Positions 41,198 to 50,667 of a stretch of DNA of 64,000 bases are shown one piece after another. Numbering within the stretch: the first letter of the stretch is position 1; each line of letters begins with the position of its first letter. Under the pieces are notes generated by a model, which searched no databases, was not told where the DNA came from, and saw nothing but the letters and a program-made list of their open reading frames with translations. The translations under genes and the position numbers were made by a program. This DNA is from Ruminococcus sp. Marseille-P6503 (lineage in GTDB: Bacteria > Bacillota > Clostridia > Oscillospirales > Ruminococcaceae). Location of the stretch: the NCBI RefSeq assembly GCF_900604945.1, contig NZ_UWPB01000002.1, positions 186,001-250,000 of the forward strand, read 5' to 3'.

Positions 41198-42507
41198 GTT
41201 ATAAGCTTATAAACGCTGTCAGGAGTTATTCTTTCTCCGTCGGCAAAAACTACCCAGTCGGTTATCTCGTCAAAGCGGCATTCTCTTATATCTCCGGGCT
41301 TCATAGCCTTGACATAATACGGCTCCTGAGTAAGCTCAGCCGTAAATCTTCCTGCCTTGGCATCAATATCCTTAATATCGAACCAGATATGCTCTTTCAT
41401 ATCTCCGTCCTTATATTCCTCGTCAACCTCTAGGCCTACCTTGACGATAACCGCGAAATCATTGAAATTCTCCCTGCTTTCAAAAAGCTTCGTCATATAT
41501 TCAAGCCTTTCAGTTGCCAGCCGGCACATTCGCTCGGTTTCCTGAGTCGTTATCATAAGGATCGGGTTTTCTCTCAGCTGACTGTTATATATACCGATAG
41601 GTGAAAGCCTGCGGCTTCGGCTGTCGGCTTCGCTTGTGTAAAGATATACCGCGCCGGTATTTTCATTGTGATCCTCTGTTCTGTCCTTCGCGCCGCCGAG
41701 AATATCCTTAGGATACATAGCGACAGCCCGTTCCCAGCTTATCCAGGTCGCCACTATCTCGGTATCTTCCGACAGACGCATGATATAGATCGGCTCATAC
41801 TCGTCAATAAACTCACCCTTCGAAACAATGCTTGAAGCCAGAGTATTTATAACGCACGCCTGATCGTTATAATACTCCTTATCGGAATGGAGTATCTCAA
41901 GCTCTATCCCTCCGCAGCGGTTGAGTCCGTGGGTGTGCATCCATACGTCGTCTGAATCGCCGCTTACCGCATGAACAACGTACAGGTATTCCGGCGACGG
42001 AGGAATCTCAGACTGAGCCGCAAGCCTTGCCCATCTGCCGGAAAGTATTCTTTCGCCGCTGACATCCACTATTCCCGCGGGATTTCCTATCATTGCGCAC
42101 AGAAGCTTTATCTGCAAGTGAAACGACTCGCAGTTATCTCCGGAAAATACCATATAGCTTTCAAGACCAAGCTTTGCCGTTTCCATCGCCCGTATTTCCT
42201 CATCGGTAAAGTCGTGTCCTATCCTGAAAAGCTCCGGCAGACTGAAATCTGTGATATACGCTCCGAATTTAAATTCCGCTCCCTTATATTCAAGCGCCAG
42301 CTCAAAGCCTCCGTTATCGGTAAGCTTTTTTGAGATGACCTTTATAAAAGTCAGCGCAAGCAATTTATCCATAAGCGGCGATATATCATCGGGAAGCTTC
42401 CCGTCCTTGGGTATAAGCATAATATACGACGGCTCTTTGGCTATCGTTCCCGATTTTAGCGGTATTTCCTGCTTACCGCTTTTCTTGAATCTGTCAAATA
42501 AACTCAT
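41194..42507 (-). CDS. DUF4026/DUF2314-like cytoplasmic protein
   Basis: The 437-residue protein begins MSLFDRFKKSGKQ and has no signal peptide. The middle part resembles DUF4026, and the C-terminal part (EHIWFDIKDIDAKAGRFTAEL, then WVVFADGERITPDSVY) resembles DUF2314. The function of both is unknown. GGGGGAGAAAAATGCA lies before the ATG, 49 bases after purB. The stop codon lies in one arm of the hairpin element before metY. Confidence 0.78.
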   Translation of the reverse strand: MSLFDRFKKSGKQEIPLKSGTIAKEPSYIMLIPKDGKLPDDISPLMDKLLALTFIKVISKKLTDNGGFELALEYKGAEFKFGAYITDFSLPELFRIGHDFTDEEIRAMETAKLGLESYMVFSGDNCESFHLQIKLLCAMIGNPAGIVDVSGERILSGRWARLAAQSEIPPSPEYLYVVHAVSGDSDDVWMHTHGLNRCGGIELEILHSDKEYYNDQACVINTLASSIVSKGEFIDEYEPIYIMRLSEDTEIVATWISWERAVAMYPKDILGGAKDRTEDHNENTGAVYLYTSEADSRSRRLSPIGIYNSQLRENPILMITTQETERMCRLATERLEYMTKLFESRENFNDFAVIVKVGLEVDEEYKDGDMKEHIWFDIKDIDAKAGRFTAELTQEPYYVKAMKPGDIRECRFDEITDWVVFADGERITPDSVYKLIT

Positions 42508-42556
42508 TGCATTTTTCTCCCCCTGTCATTTTTGTTCAAACAAAGCGCCGGCAGCG

Positions 42557-43993
42557 TCATACGTTGATCTCAGCCACATCGTCCGAAACGCCGTTGGCCT
42601 CCACTACAGGCTTGACGCAGTTTTCAATAAACTCCTCCACCTGCTGCGGACATCTGCCGATAAAATTCTCCGGCTTCATGATCGCGTCCATTTCTTCCTT
42701 AGTTATCATAAACATCGGATCTGCAAGGATAAGCTCGCACAGATTGTTATCAAGCCCCTCCTGCTTAACCCGTTTTCCCGCCTGCATGGAATACTCGCGG
42801 ATACGCTCGTGCAGCTCCTGACGGTTTCCGCCTTTCTTTACCGCGTCCATCATGATATTTTCCGTAGCCATAAACGGAAGCTCCGCCATTACCCTGCGTG
42901 TGATCATCTTGTCGTAGACCACCAGACCGTTTTCCGAATCGGTAACGTTAAGCATGATATTGAGAATAGCGTCAACTCCGAGGAACGCCTCAGCAACCGA
43001 AATTCTCTTGTTGGCGGAATCGTCAAGGGTTCTCTCAAACCACTGTGTTCCCGCGGTGAAGGCAGGATTAAGCACATCGCACATAACGTATCTTGCCAGA
43101 GAGGTTATTCTTTCGTCGCGCATAGGATTTCTCTTGTATGCCATCGCCGACGAGCCTATCTGATTTTTTTCAAACGGCTCCTCTATCTCCTTGAAGGACT
43201 GAAGGATACGGATATCGTTGGAAAACTTGCTTGCGGACTGAGCTATGCCCGCAAGAACCGAGCATACCTGATAATCCATTTTCCTGGAATAGGTCTGTCC
43301 CGAAACGGGAACCGATTCTTTGAAGCCCATTTCATCGGCAATCATCTGCTCCAGCTTTTTCACCTTTTCGCTGTCGCCCTCGAAAAGCTCCATAAATGAA
43401 GCCTGAGTTCCGGTCGTTCCCTTTGAGCCTAAAAGCTTAAGCCTTGAAAGCCTGAAATCCAGATCCTCAAGATCCATAAGCAGCTCGTTGCACCAGAGCG
43501 TCGCCCTTTTTCCCACCGTCGTAAGCTGCGCCGGCTGAAGATGAGTATAAGCAAGGCAGGGAAGCGATTTATATTTATCCGCAAATACGGCAAGCTGATC
43601 GATCACCTTTACAAGCTTTCTTTTTATTACCAGAAGAGCGTCCCGCATGATTATCACATCCGTATTGTCGCCTACATAGCAGGACGTCGCTCCCAGATGG
43701 ATAATTCCCGCCGCCTTGGGGCAAACCTGTCCATAAGCGTAAACATGGGACATAACGTCGTGGCGCACAAGCTTTTCCCTTTCGGCGGCAACGGCGTAAT
43801 CTATATTTTCAACGTTGGCTTCAAGCTCGTCCACCTGCTCCTGCGTTACGGGCAGTCCAAGCTTCATTTCAGCTCTTGCCAAAGCGACCCAGAGCTTTCT
43901 CCAGGTTGTGAATTTCTTGTCCGCAGAAAAGATATACTGCATTTCCTTGCTGGCGTATCTGGTGCAGAAAGGACTTTCATAGCTGTTTGTCAT
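42557..43993 (-). CDS. purB: Adenylosuccinate lyase
   Basis: PurB acts twice in purine synthesis, splitting fumarate from SAICAR and from adenylosuccinate. The 478-residue product has the superfamily signature in GSSAMAYKRNPMRDERI, the catalytic His region in TSCYVGDNTD and HLQPAQLTTVGKRA. It has its own promoter (44028-44056). It lies before the DUF4026-like gene and metY in the same orientation and may share a transcript with them. The start MTNSYESPFCTRYAS matches the usual N-terminus. Confidence 0.95.
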   Translation of the reverse strand: MTNSYESPFCTRYASKEMQYIFSADKKFTTWRKLWVALARAEMKLGLPVTQEQVDELEANVENIDYAVAAEREKLVRHDVMSHVYAYGQVCPKAAGIIHLGATSCYVGDNTDVIIMRDALLVIKRKLVKVIDQLAVFADKYKSLPCLAYTHLQPAQLTTVGKRATLWCNELLMDLEDLDFRLSRLKLLGSKGTTGTQASFMELFEGDSEKVKKLEQMIADEMGFKESVPVSGQTYSRKMDYQVCSVLAGIAQSASKFSNDIRILQSFKEIEEPFEKNQIGSSAMAYKRNPMRDERITSLARYVMCDVLNPAFTAGTQWFERTLDDSANKRISVAEAFLGVDAILNIMLNVTDSENGLVVYDKMITRRVMAELPFMATENIMMDAVKKGGNRQELHERIREYSMQAGKRVKQEGLDNNLCELILADPMFMITKEEMDAIMKPENFIGRCPQQVEEFIENCVKPVVEANGVSDDVAEINV

Positions 43994-44027
43994 AAACGAT
44001 CAACCTCTTTCACGAAATATATATTTA

Positions 44028-44056
44028 ATTATAACATATACCCGTCGGGATTGCAA
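44028..44056 (-). promoter_or_regulatory. Promoter of purB
   Basis: The minus strand has TTGCAA-17-TATAAT about 35 bases before the start codon. Confidence 0.75.
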
Positions 44057-44219
44057 CGGCTAATCGTCAAATCTCTGGGTAAAATAGAAATATGCAATAT
44101 GCAGATTCAAGGCCGTATATTCATCAGATTTATGATAAAACGGTGAAAAACCGGGCGTTTTTTATTTATAATTATAAAATTCGTATGAAAATATGTAAGA
44201 TTTTCGTCATATTTGCGTG

Positions 44220-44248
44220 TTGTATTTTAAGATATTTTAGTATATAAT
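44220..44248 (+). promoter_or_regulatory. Promoter of the LCP gene
   Basis: TTGTAT-17-TATAAT. The predicted leader is about 160 bases and includes an AGCCGG/CCGGCT hairpin near 44367-44386. The stretch 44057-44219 holds no gene. Confidence 0.68.
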
Positions 44249-44413
44249 TATAAGGAAATACTGTGTAATCGAATTGTAATCTTTATTAAACTCTGAGTAA
44301 TAATTATTTGCAGTGGAATTTTAACTCTGGCAGCCGTTTCATAAGCGGAAAAATCCGCCCGCGGAGCCGGCTTTTTACCGGCTGTCAGTAAAATACCGGA
44401 AATGAGGCTTGTT

Positions 44414-45946
44414 ATGTCAGAAAACAACAGAACGTCCAATAACGATATAAATTCCGAAAATAAAACCGCTTCCGACGGGGAGCTTGAAGAGCTTATTTCA
44501 ACAGTAATGGCTATCAAGAAAAAACAACGCCGTAACGATCTGAATCAGACCCGTAAAAATACCGGCGCGGGCAAACCGAACGACAGCCTGAAAAAAGCGG
44601 CCGCCTGCTCCGCTCCCATAAACGAATCCAGGGCTCACAGCAGTTCCTCAGTTTCATCCGAACATTCTTTGGCAAAGAAAAAAAAGCCTGACGCAGACAG
44701 AAAAAAAAGAAGCTCAAGGAAAGGCTTCAGAAGCTGGTCTGCAAAGAAAAAAACCGGAGTTATACTGGGCTTTGTTTTCCTTCTGCTGTGTATTCTGGCT
44801 CTGATAGTCTGGGGCGTTTTTGAGGGCTATGTTTCCCTGCTTAACAGGGACAACGGAGGAATAAATACCGATAAGCCCGTTTACAGCGATGTGGACCCGA
44901 CGAAAGCGGACACCATAGACGAGCAGACGGAGGAGGAAAATCTTAAAAGCCAGCTTGAAAAAAGCGCTTCGGCGCTTATGAGCGACAGCGATGTGTATAA
45001 CATCCTGCTCATAGGCGAGGATATAAGGGATACAGAGCAGAAAAGCCGCGGAAATACCGACGTAATGATGCTTATTTCCATAAATTCAAAGCTTGAAACT
45101 ATCACTATGACCTCGTTCATGAGGGACATTTACCTTTACCTTCCCGACGCGGGATATTCCAACCGTCTTAACGCCGCCTATCACCACGGCGGAGCGCAAA
45201 GCCTTGAAAATACTCTGGAACAGTATTTCGGAGTCACCATCGACAGGTATGTGGTAGTTAATTTCTATTCCTTCATTGACATAGTAGATACCGTAGGAGG
45301 GCTTAATCTTACTGTTTCGGACGCCGAAGCGATAGGAATGCAGGAGCCGATGGCGGAGCAGAATAAATACCTTAATAACGAAAAGGGTACGGATTACCTT
45401 TACGAGGGCGGAGAAGATCTGCTGCTCAACGGAAACCAGTCGCTGGCATACGCCCGCTTAAGATATGTCGGAAACGCCGATTTTGAGCGTACCGAACGTC
45501 AGCGCAAGGTAATTGCCGAAATGATAAACAAATCCAAGAAGCTCAGCCTTGTAAAGCTTGACAAGCTGCTTAACAGCGTTCTTCCCGACGTTACCACAGA
45601 CCTTGAGTCCGGCGAAATAGCGTCCCTGCTGCTGAACGCGTTCGACTATATGAATTACGATATACAGGAGCTGAGGATTCCCGCAGACGGCACCTTTACC
45701 AACGAATATATAAACGGAATGTCTGTGCTGAGCATAGATTTTGACTCCAATATGCAGCTGCTCCAGCAAACGGTTTACGGAGATTCCGCGGTCGCCGCCT
45801 CTGCCGATCCTGACGAAGATGAAAACGGCTACGACCAGTACGGAAACAACAACGGAAGCGAAAACGGCTATTATGACGCCTATGGCAACTGGGTAAGCCA
45901 GAACAGCGGCTATTACGACGAATACGGAAACTGGATAAGCTATTAA
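44414..45946 (+). CDS. LytR-CpsA-Psr family cell-wall polymer ligase
   Basis: LCP enzymes attach teichoic acid or polysaccharide to peptidoglycan. The 510-residue protein has a long hydrophilic, Lys/Ser-rich cytoplasmic region of about 110 residues, one membrane helix (GVILGFVFLLLCILALIVWGVF), and the LCP domain with SFMRDIYLYLP, RLNAAYHHGG and YARLRYVGNADFERTERQR. The C-terminus has three Tyr/Gly-rich repeats (GYYDAYGNW, GYYDEYGNW and a shorter copy), which is unusual. GAGG before the ATG at 44414 decides the start over an ATG four codons earlier. Substrates may come from the nearby GlmU and polysaccharide genes. Confidence 0.93.
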   Translation: MSENNRTSNNDINSENKTASDGELEELISTVMAIKKKQRRNDLNQTRKNTGAGKPNDSLKKAAACSAPINESRAHSSSSVSSEHSLAKKKKPDADRKKRSSRKGFRSWSAKKKTGVILGFVFLLLCILALIVWGVFEGYVSLLNRDNGGINTDKPVYSDVDPTKADTIDEQTEEENLKSQLEKSASALMSDSDVYNILLIGEDIRDTEQKSRGNTDVMMLISINSKLETITMTSFMRDIYLYLPDAGYSNRLNAAYHHGGAQSLENTLEQYFGVTIDRYVVVNFYSFIDIVDTVGGLNLTVSDAEAIGMQEPMAEQNKYLNNEKGTDYLYEGGEDLLLNGNQSLAYARLRYVGNADFERTERQRKVIAEMINKSKKLSLVKLDKLLNSVLPDVTTDLESGEIASLLLNAFDYMNYDIQELRIPADGTFTNEYINGMSVLSIDFDSNMQLLQQTVYGDSAVAASADPDEDENGYDQYGNNNGSENGYYDAYGNWVSQNSGYYDEYGNWISY

Positions 45947-45965
45947 AGCGTATTCAAATATCAAT

Positions 45966-45997
45966 AACGGGACGAATGCTTCGGCGTTCGTCCCGTT
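45966..45997. terminator. Terminator between LCP and ECF S-component genes
   Basis: AACGGGACGAA pairs perfectly with TTCGTCCCGTT around a 10-base loop, between two convergent genes. Confidence 0.78.
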
Positions 45998-46032
45998 GTA
46001 TTTGCGTTTATCACTCACTCCGATTATCAGCT

Positions 46033-46560
46033 TTAAACCATACGCCTGATATTTATTTTATCAAGCGCAGCGCCAAGAAGTATATAAACCGCTGTGCTTA
46101 AAGCAACCTGCAGACAATAAAACGGAGTCTGCCCGAAAGCGGCGGCTATGGCGGCAAAGGATATATTCTGCGCCATAACGATTCCCTCGTAAAGGCTGTA
46201 GCCTGCAACGCACAGTATAAGCGACGGTATTACCGCGAGGATATTTCTTGCGCATATAATTTTATCGGTTTTCGCGGAAAAAAACAGGGCGGTGACCGCC
46301 TTTATCACGATCGTTGCCGGCATCCAGATCACAAATCCGGATAATCCGTCCGCCAGCGCTCCTCCGATCGCAGAAGCGGCAACGGCATAAGGCGCCGGAA
46401 GAATACTCGCCGCGAGATAGATTATCCCGTCCCCCGGATGAGTATAGCCCAGACCTGTAGGGATATGAACAAAGGCCGTCACAATATAAATGATCGCCGC
46501 TAGCAGGCCCGTTAAAGTAATAAGCCGAAGCTTTCCCTGAGATTTAATGTTGGATGTCAT
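46033..46560 (-). CDS. ECF transporter S-component (TIGR04002-like)
   Basis: The 175-residue protein has five to six membrane helices and the pattern of substrate-binding S-components: an N-terminal LITLTGLLAAIIYIVTAFV, then HPGDGIIYLAASILPAPYAVAASAIGG and WMPATIVIKAVTALFF. It would work with a shared ECF energising module encoded elsewhere. The substrate of this subgroup is not known to me. The ATG at 46560 follows GAGG with eight bases; a TTG two codons earlier is less likely. Confidence 0.8.
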   Translation of the reverse strand: MTSNIKSQGKLRLITLTGLLAAIIYIVTAFVHIPTGLGYTHPGDGIIYLAASILPAPYAVAASAIGGALADGLSGFVIWMPATIVIKAVTALFFSAKTDKIICARNILAVIPSLILCVAGYSLYEGIVMAQNISFAAIAAAFGQTPFYCLQVALSTAVYILLGAALDKINIRRMV

Positions 46561-46603
46561 ATGCAAGACCTCTTTCCGCAGATTTTATTTTGATTGCAAT
46601 ATC

Positions 46604-46632
46604 ATGATAACGCCGGCAGACGGGATTTGCAA
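46604..46632 (-). promoter_or_regulatory. Promoter of the ECF S-component gene
   Basis: The minus strand has TTGCAA-17-TATCAT about 44 bases before the start codon. Confidence 0.65.
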
Positions 46633-46990
46633 ATCCGTTGAAATTTAAAGCCGAAGCCGGACATTTGTGCATTTTTATCGGCGCGTTAATAATAAAAGCC
46701 GCTTGCAATGTGCACAATAACAATATAAATACTTCCTGAAAAACCTGATACGGACTGCCGAAGCCAAATTGCACAAACAAATCATATTATTCTGCTCTGA
46801 ATTGTGCAAAGAGTAGAAAATTGTTTCAGTCTGCCTCAAAACCACTCTGAACAGTATCTTTAAAAGTAAATTGCCCATGCATTTTTTGCAGGATTTAATT
46901 CGTATATATTCATATTCCACGTATTTTGCGCGTTTTTATGCAATCCCCAAGAAATTTACTGCATTTTTATGTAAGTTTTCCTGCAAAACA
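46633..46990. other. Long intergenic region upstream of pckG with repeated short motifs
   Basis: No gene is seen. TGCATTTTTAT occurs near 46668 and 46961, and close variants (GCATTTTTTGCAGG, GCGTTTTTATGCAA) lie between them. They may be regulator binding sites for pckG, or simply AT-rich sequence. Confidence 0.35.
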
Positions 46991-47008
46991 GCGTTAAAAA
47001 TTTAACAA
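46991..47008. promoter_or_regulatory. Rex-like operator upstream of pckG
   Basis: GCGTTAA-AAAT-TTAACAA matches 12 of 14 fixed positions of the clostridial Rex site TTGTTAA-N4-TTAACAA. It ends nine bases before the -35 of pckG. Rex senses the NADH/NAD ratio. Confidence 0.5.
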
Positions 47009-47016
47009 ATCTGCTG

Positions 47017-47045
47017 TTGACAAAAAAAATGTTATAGGGTATAAT
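47017..47045 (+). promoter_or_regulatory. Promoter of pckG
   Basis: TTGACA-17-TATAAT, a full consensus match, lies about 75 bases before the start codon. Confidence 0.88.
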
Positions 47046-47122
47046 GGTATCTATGGGAATTTTGATTTTTTTTAATCAGCTTCCGTTTAAGCGAGTATTT
47101 ATTTTGAAAGGAGTTAAAAATT

Positions 47123-48928
47123 ATGGCAAGTCTAACTAAAAACCCTAACGTTAACGCTTGGGTTGATGAAATGATTGCTCTTACAAAGCCTGACAACGTA
47201 GTATGGATAGACGGCTCTGACGAGCAGCTTCAGGCTCTCCGCGAAGAGGCTGTTTCCACAGGTGAAATGCTTGTGATGAATCAGGACGAATATCCGGGAT
47301 GTCTGTATCATAGAACGCTTCCTAACGATGTCGCACGTGTTGAGGACAGAACCTTTATCTGCTCCAGGAACAAGGACGACGCAGGTCCGACAAACAACTG
47401 GTGCGATCCTAAGGAAATGTACGCTAAGCTTACTCCTATGTATGACGGCGTTATGAAGGGCAGAACAATGTATGTAATCCCCTATTCAATGGGTCCTATC
47501 GGTTCGCCTCTTGCAAAGGTAGGCGTTGAGCTTACCGACTCGATCTATGTTGTACTTAACATGGATATCATGACAAGAATGGGAGCCAAGGCCTTTGAGA
47601 ACCTCGGAGATACCTCTGACGATTTCGTAAGAGGACTTCATTCAAAGGCTCAGGTTGATCCTGAAAACAGATATATCGTTCACTTCCCAGAGGACAACAC
47701 TATCTGGTCCATCAACTCCGCTTACGGCGGAAACGTTCTGCTCGGCAAAAAGTGCTTCGCTCTCAGAATCGCTTCATTCCAGGGCAAGAACGAGGGCTGG
47801 ATGGCTGAGCATATGCTTATCCTCGGCGTTGAAAAGCCTGACGGCGAGGTTAAGTACATTACAGCCGCTTTCCCGTCCGCCTGCGGAAAGACGAATCTTG
47901 CAATGCTTATTCCTCCCGTATGCTATACTGAGCAGGGCTATAAGGTTTGGACTGTAGGCGACGACATCGCATGGCTCAAGCAGGGCGAGGACGGCAGGCT
48001 TTACGCTATCAACCCAGAGAACGGCTTCTTCGGAGTTGCTCCGGGAACAAACGCCAAGTCCAACTACAACGCGCTTGCTTCAACTAAAAAGAATACGATC
48101 TTTACAAACGTCGCTCTCAACAACGACAATATGACTCCATGGTGGGAGGGTCTTGACAAGAATCCTCCTGTAAACGCTACAGAGTGGAAGGGCGAAAAGG
48201 TAAACGGACCCGAGTATGCTGCTGCCGGCAACAAGCTTGCTCATCCTAACTCAAGATTTACCGCTCCCGCTGAGAACTGCCCCTGCATCTCCTCTGAATT
48301 CAATAATCCGCAGGGTGTTCCGATCTCCGCTATCATCTTCGGCGGCAGACGCGCCAAGACTACTCCGCTGGTATATCAGGCATTCGACTGGAACCACGGA
48401 ACCTATATGGGCTCGGCGGTTTCCTCTGAAACTACAGCGGCAGCTACAGGCGCGGTAGGCGTTCTCCGTCATGACCCGATGGCCATGAAGCCTTTCATCG
48501 GCTACAACGTAGGCGACTACTGGGCTCACTGGATCGAGATGGGAGAAAAGCTGGGCGACAAGGCTCCTAAGATCTTCAACGTAAACTGGTTCAAGAAGGA
48601 CGACGAGGGCAACTTCATGTGGCCCGGCTTCGGCGACAACATGAGAGTTCTCGACTGGATCATCAAGAGATGCGAGGGAACTGTCGACGCTGTTGAAACG
48701 GCTATCGGCTATGTTCCTAAGGCTGAGGATATCAATGTAACAGGTATTGAGGATGAGATCACTCCTGAAAGAATGCAGGAGCTGCTTGCGGTTGATAAGG
48801 ACCTTTGGGTTGAAGAAATCGCGGAGATGAGAAGATACTACAATGACGATATTGCCGCTAAGGGCGGCAGAATCCCTGATGTTCTCTACAAAGAGCTTGA
48901 CGAGCTTGAGGCAAGACTTAATAAGTAG
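47123..48928 (+). CDS. pckG: Phosphoenolpyruvate carboxykinase (GTP class)
   Basis: This enzyme interconverts oxaloacetate and PEP with GTP/GDP. The 601-residue length and the P-loop FPSACGKTNLAML mark the GTP class, as opposed to GLSGTGKTTL of ATP enzymes. SMGPIGSPLAKVGVELTDS and FNVNWFKKDDEGNFMWPGFGDN are further family marks. In fermentative rumen-type bacteria it usually works towards CO2 fixation to oxaloacetate on the way to succinate. Codon use is strongly biased (many AAG, CTT), which with a consensus promoter suggests high expression. AAAGGAGTTAAAAATT lies before the ATG. Confidence 0.97.
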   Translation: MASLTKNPNVNAWVDEMIALTKPDNVVWIDGSDEQLQALREEAVSTGEMLVMNQDEYPGCLYHRTLPNDVARVEDRTFICSRNKDDAGPTNNWCDPKEMYAKLTPMYDGVMKGRTMYVIPYSMGPIGSPLAKVGVELTDSIYVVLNMDIMTRMGAKAFENLGDTSDDFVRGLHSKAQVDPENRYIVHFPEDNTIWSINSAYGGNVLLGKKCFALRIASFQGKNEGWMAEHMLILGVEKPDGEVKYITAAFPSACGKTNLAMLIPPVCYTEQGYKVWTVGDDIAWLKQGEDGRLYAINPENGFFGVAPGTNAKSNYNALASTKKNTIFTNVALNNDNMTPWWEGLDKNPPVNATEWKGEKVNGPEYAAAGNKLAHPNSRFTAPAENCPCISSEFNNPQGVPISAIIFGGRRAKTTPLVYQAFDWNHGTYMGSAVSSETTAAATGAVGVLRHDPMAMKPFIGYNVGDYWAHWIEMGEKLGDKAPKIFNVNWFKKDDEGNFMWPGFGDNMRVLDWIIKRCEGTVDAVETAIGYVPKAEDINVTGIEDEITPERMQELLAVDKDLWVEEIAEMRRYYNDDIAAKGGRIPDVLYKELDELEARLNK

Positions 48929-48953
48929 TAATATCGGTCAATAAGCTTACAAA

Positions 48954-48983
48954 CAAGGGCGAACCTTTTCGGGTTCGCCCTTG
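48954..48983 (+). terminator. Hairpin after pckG
   Basis: CAAGGGCGAACC pairs perfectly with GGTTCGCCCTTG around a short loop. The T run is poor, and the next hairpin may complete termination. Confidence 0.6.
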
Positions 48984-48996
48984 CTGCTGTATAAAA

Positions 48997-49038
48997 AGTC
49001 CTCCTTTTAAACGCTCTTAAAAGGAGGACTCAATTTTT
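48997..49038. terminator. Terminator between pckG and glmU
   Basis: AGTCCTCCTTTTAA pairs perfectly with TTAAAAGGAGGACT around a 6-base loop, followed by CAATTTTTTC. Confidence 0.82.
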
Positions 49039-49070
49039 TCAGTTGTTTTTATTTAAGCAATCCGCCGCGT

Positions 49071-50504
49071 TCAGCCTTCGTTATTATCGCTGTTTCTGAC
49101 CTGCTTTTCAAACTTTTCGGTACGGTTTTTAAGCTTTCTCGCCGCATAGCCCTCTTTTATCTCCGCCTTTGTACGCTCAATCGCCAAAGCGTCTGCCGGA
49201 ACGTCGCGGGTAATGGTTGAGCCTGCCGCCGTATACGCCCCCCTGCCTATTCTGACAGGAGCCACAAGATTTGTGTTGCAGCCTATGAACGCGTTATCCT
49301 CAATAACCGTGCGGAATTTCTTATCCCCGTTATAATTTACCGTAACGACGCCGCAGCCGAAATTAACGTTTGCTCCTACGTCAGAATCTCCGATATATGT
49401 AAGATGAGCCACCGCCGTATATTCTCCTATGGTAGAATTTTTTATTTCCACGAAATCGCCTATCTTGGCGCCTTTCTTTATATGTGAATTAGGTCTGAGC
49501 TGGACATAGGGTCCGATCTTTACATCGTCCTCTATGACCGATTCATACGCCTGAACGTTATTGAGCTCGACTCCGTTTCCGACCTGCGTATTTTCGATAA
49601 TACAGTTGTTTCCTATAACGCAGTTTTCCCCTATGGAGGTATTTCCTCTGAGTATTACTCCCGAGTGGATAACCGTGCCCTGCCCTATCTTAACGCTGTT
49701 TCCTATAGAAACTCCGTCCGTACAGCAGAATTCAATGCCCTCGTCCAGCCATTTTCCGATGATCTCGCTGCGGGCTATATCGTTTAGCATAAGCAGTCCT
49801 CTTCGGTCGTTTGCTCCCAGCGCAACGTTGGGATTGCCGGAAATGTAAGCGTCGGCAGTCTTGCCCTTTGATATGATAAGCTCTATGCAGTCGGTAAGAT
49901 AATATTCTCCCTGCGCGTTTTCCGGCTTTATCTCAAACAAAACCTCAAGCAGATCAGCAGTCTTGAACCAATAGCAGCCGCTGTTCACTTCGGTTATTGC
50001 AAGCTGCATAGGATTGCAGTCCTTATGCTCTACGATGCCGCTTATGCCGTTTTCGTTCCTTATTATCCTGCCGTAGCCCGACGGATCCTCAACTCTTGAA
50101 GTAACGACGGTAACGCCGCAATCCCTGCTTTTATGAAGCTCCAGAGCGCCGTTGATAGTATCCGCGTCTATAAACGGGGCGTCTCCGCACAGAACCAGCG
50201 TATTTCCGTCGCTGTTAGCTTCAAGAAACTCCTTTGCCTGCATGACCGCGTGACCTGTTCCCAGTCTTTCAGCCTGCATGACAGAGGTTATCTCAGCCTT
50301 TGAAGCCCGCGCGGCAAGAAACTCGTCTATCTGAGCGCTTTCATAGCCTTTTACTACGCATATTTCGTCCAGTCCGGCGTTTTCGCAGGCAGTAAGAACC
50401 CATTCAAGCATCGGCTCCCCGATGACGTTGCAAAGCGCCTTGGGCTTGTTGGTTTTCATTCTCTTACCCTGACCTCCCGCCAGGATAACGGCGTTGTTTG
50501 ACAT
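49071..50504 (-). CDS. glmU: Bifunctional GlmU (GlcN-1-P acetyltransferase / UDP-GlcNAc pyrophosphorylase)
   Basis: GlmU makes UDP-GlcNAc for peptidoglycan and other wall polymers. The 477-residue protein has the N-terminal uridylyltransferase (LAGGQGKRMKTNKPKAL, then LCGDAPFI) and a C-terminal left-handed beta helix of hexapeptide repeats (IGENCVIGNNCII...), with the acetyltransferase His in TAVAHLTYIGDSDVGANVNFG. A basic C-terminal tail of about 25 residues follows. It is a single gene with a good promoter upstream. Confidence 0.96.
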   Translation of the reverse strand: MSNNAVILAGGQGKRMKTNKPKALCNVIGEPMLEWVLTACENAGLDEICVVKGYESAQIDEFLAARASKAEITSVMQAERLGTGHAVMQAKEFLEANSDGNTLVLCGDAPFIDADTINGALELHKSRDCGVTVVTSRVEDPSGYGRIIRNENGISGIVEHKDCNPMQLAITEVNSGCYWFKTADLLEVLFEIKPENAQGEYYLTDCIELIISKGKTADAYISGNPNVALGANDRRGLLMLNDIARSEIIGKWLDEGIEFCCTDGVSIGNSVKIGQGTVIHSGVILRGNTSIGENCVIGNNCIIENTQVGNGVELNNVQAYESVIEDDVKIGPYVQLRPNSHIKKGAKIGDFVEIKNSTIGEYTAVAHLTYIGDSDVGANVNFGCGVVTVNYNGDKKFRTVIEDNAFIGCNTNLVAPVRIGRGAYTAAGSTITRDVPADALAIERTKAEIKEGYAARKLKNRTEKFEKQVRNSDNNEG

Positions 50505-50554
50505 AAAAAAATCAGTCCTTCCGCAGATTTCTCCGCTTTATATCACAGTTATAT

Positions 50555-50583
50555 ATTATAGTATATTTATCCTTCCCCGTCAA
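50555..50583 (-). promoter_or_regulatory. Promoter of glmU
   Basis: The minus strand has TTGACG-17-TATAAT about 50 bases before the start codon. Confidence 0.8.
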
Positions 50584-50638
50584 GTATGACGCTGAACGAA
50601 AAAAGAGAATTTAAAGTATAAAATTTATGTAAATTTTG

Positions 50639-50667
50639 TTGACAGGCTGTAATGCAAGTGATATAAT
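50639..50667 (+). promoter_or_regulatory. Promoter of the LPXTG surface protein gene
   Basis: TTGACA-17-TATAAT, a full consensus match. The leader to the start codon is about 105 bases. Confidence 0.88.

Noticed and set aside
44140-44165. Hairpin CGGT/ACCG followed by T residues
   Set aside because: The stem is only four pairs and no plus-strand gene precedes it.
45458-46018. 186-codon minus-strand frame opposite the LCP gene tail
   Set aside because: It is produced by the Tyr/Gly/Asn repeats read on the other strand and has no ribosome site.
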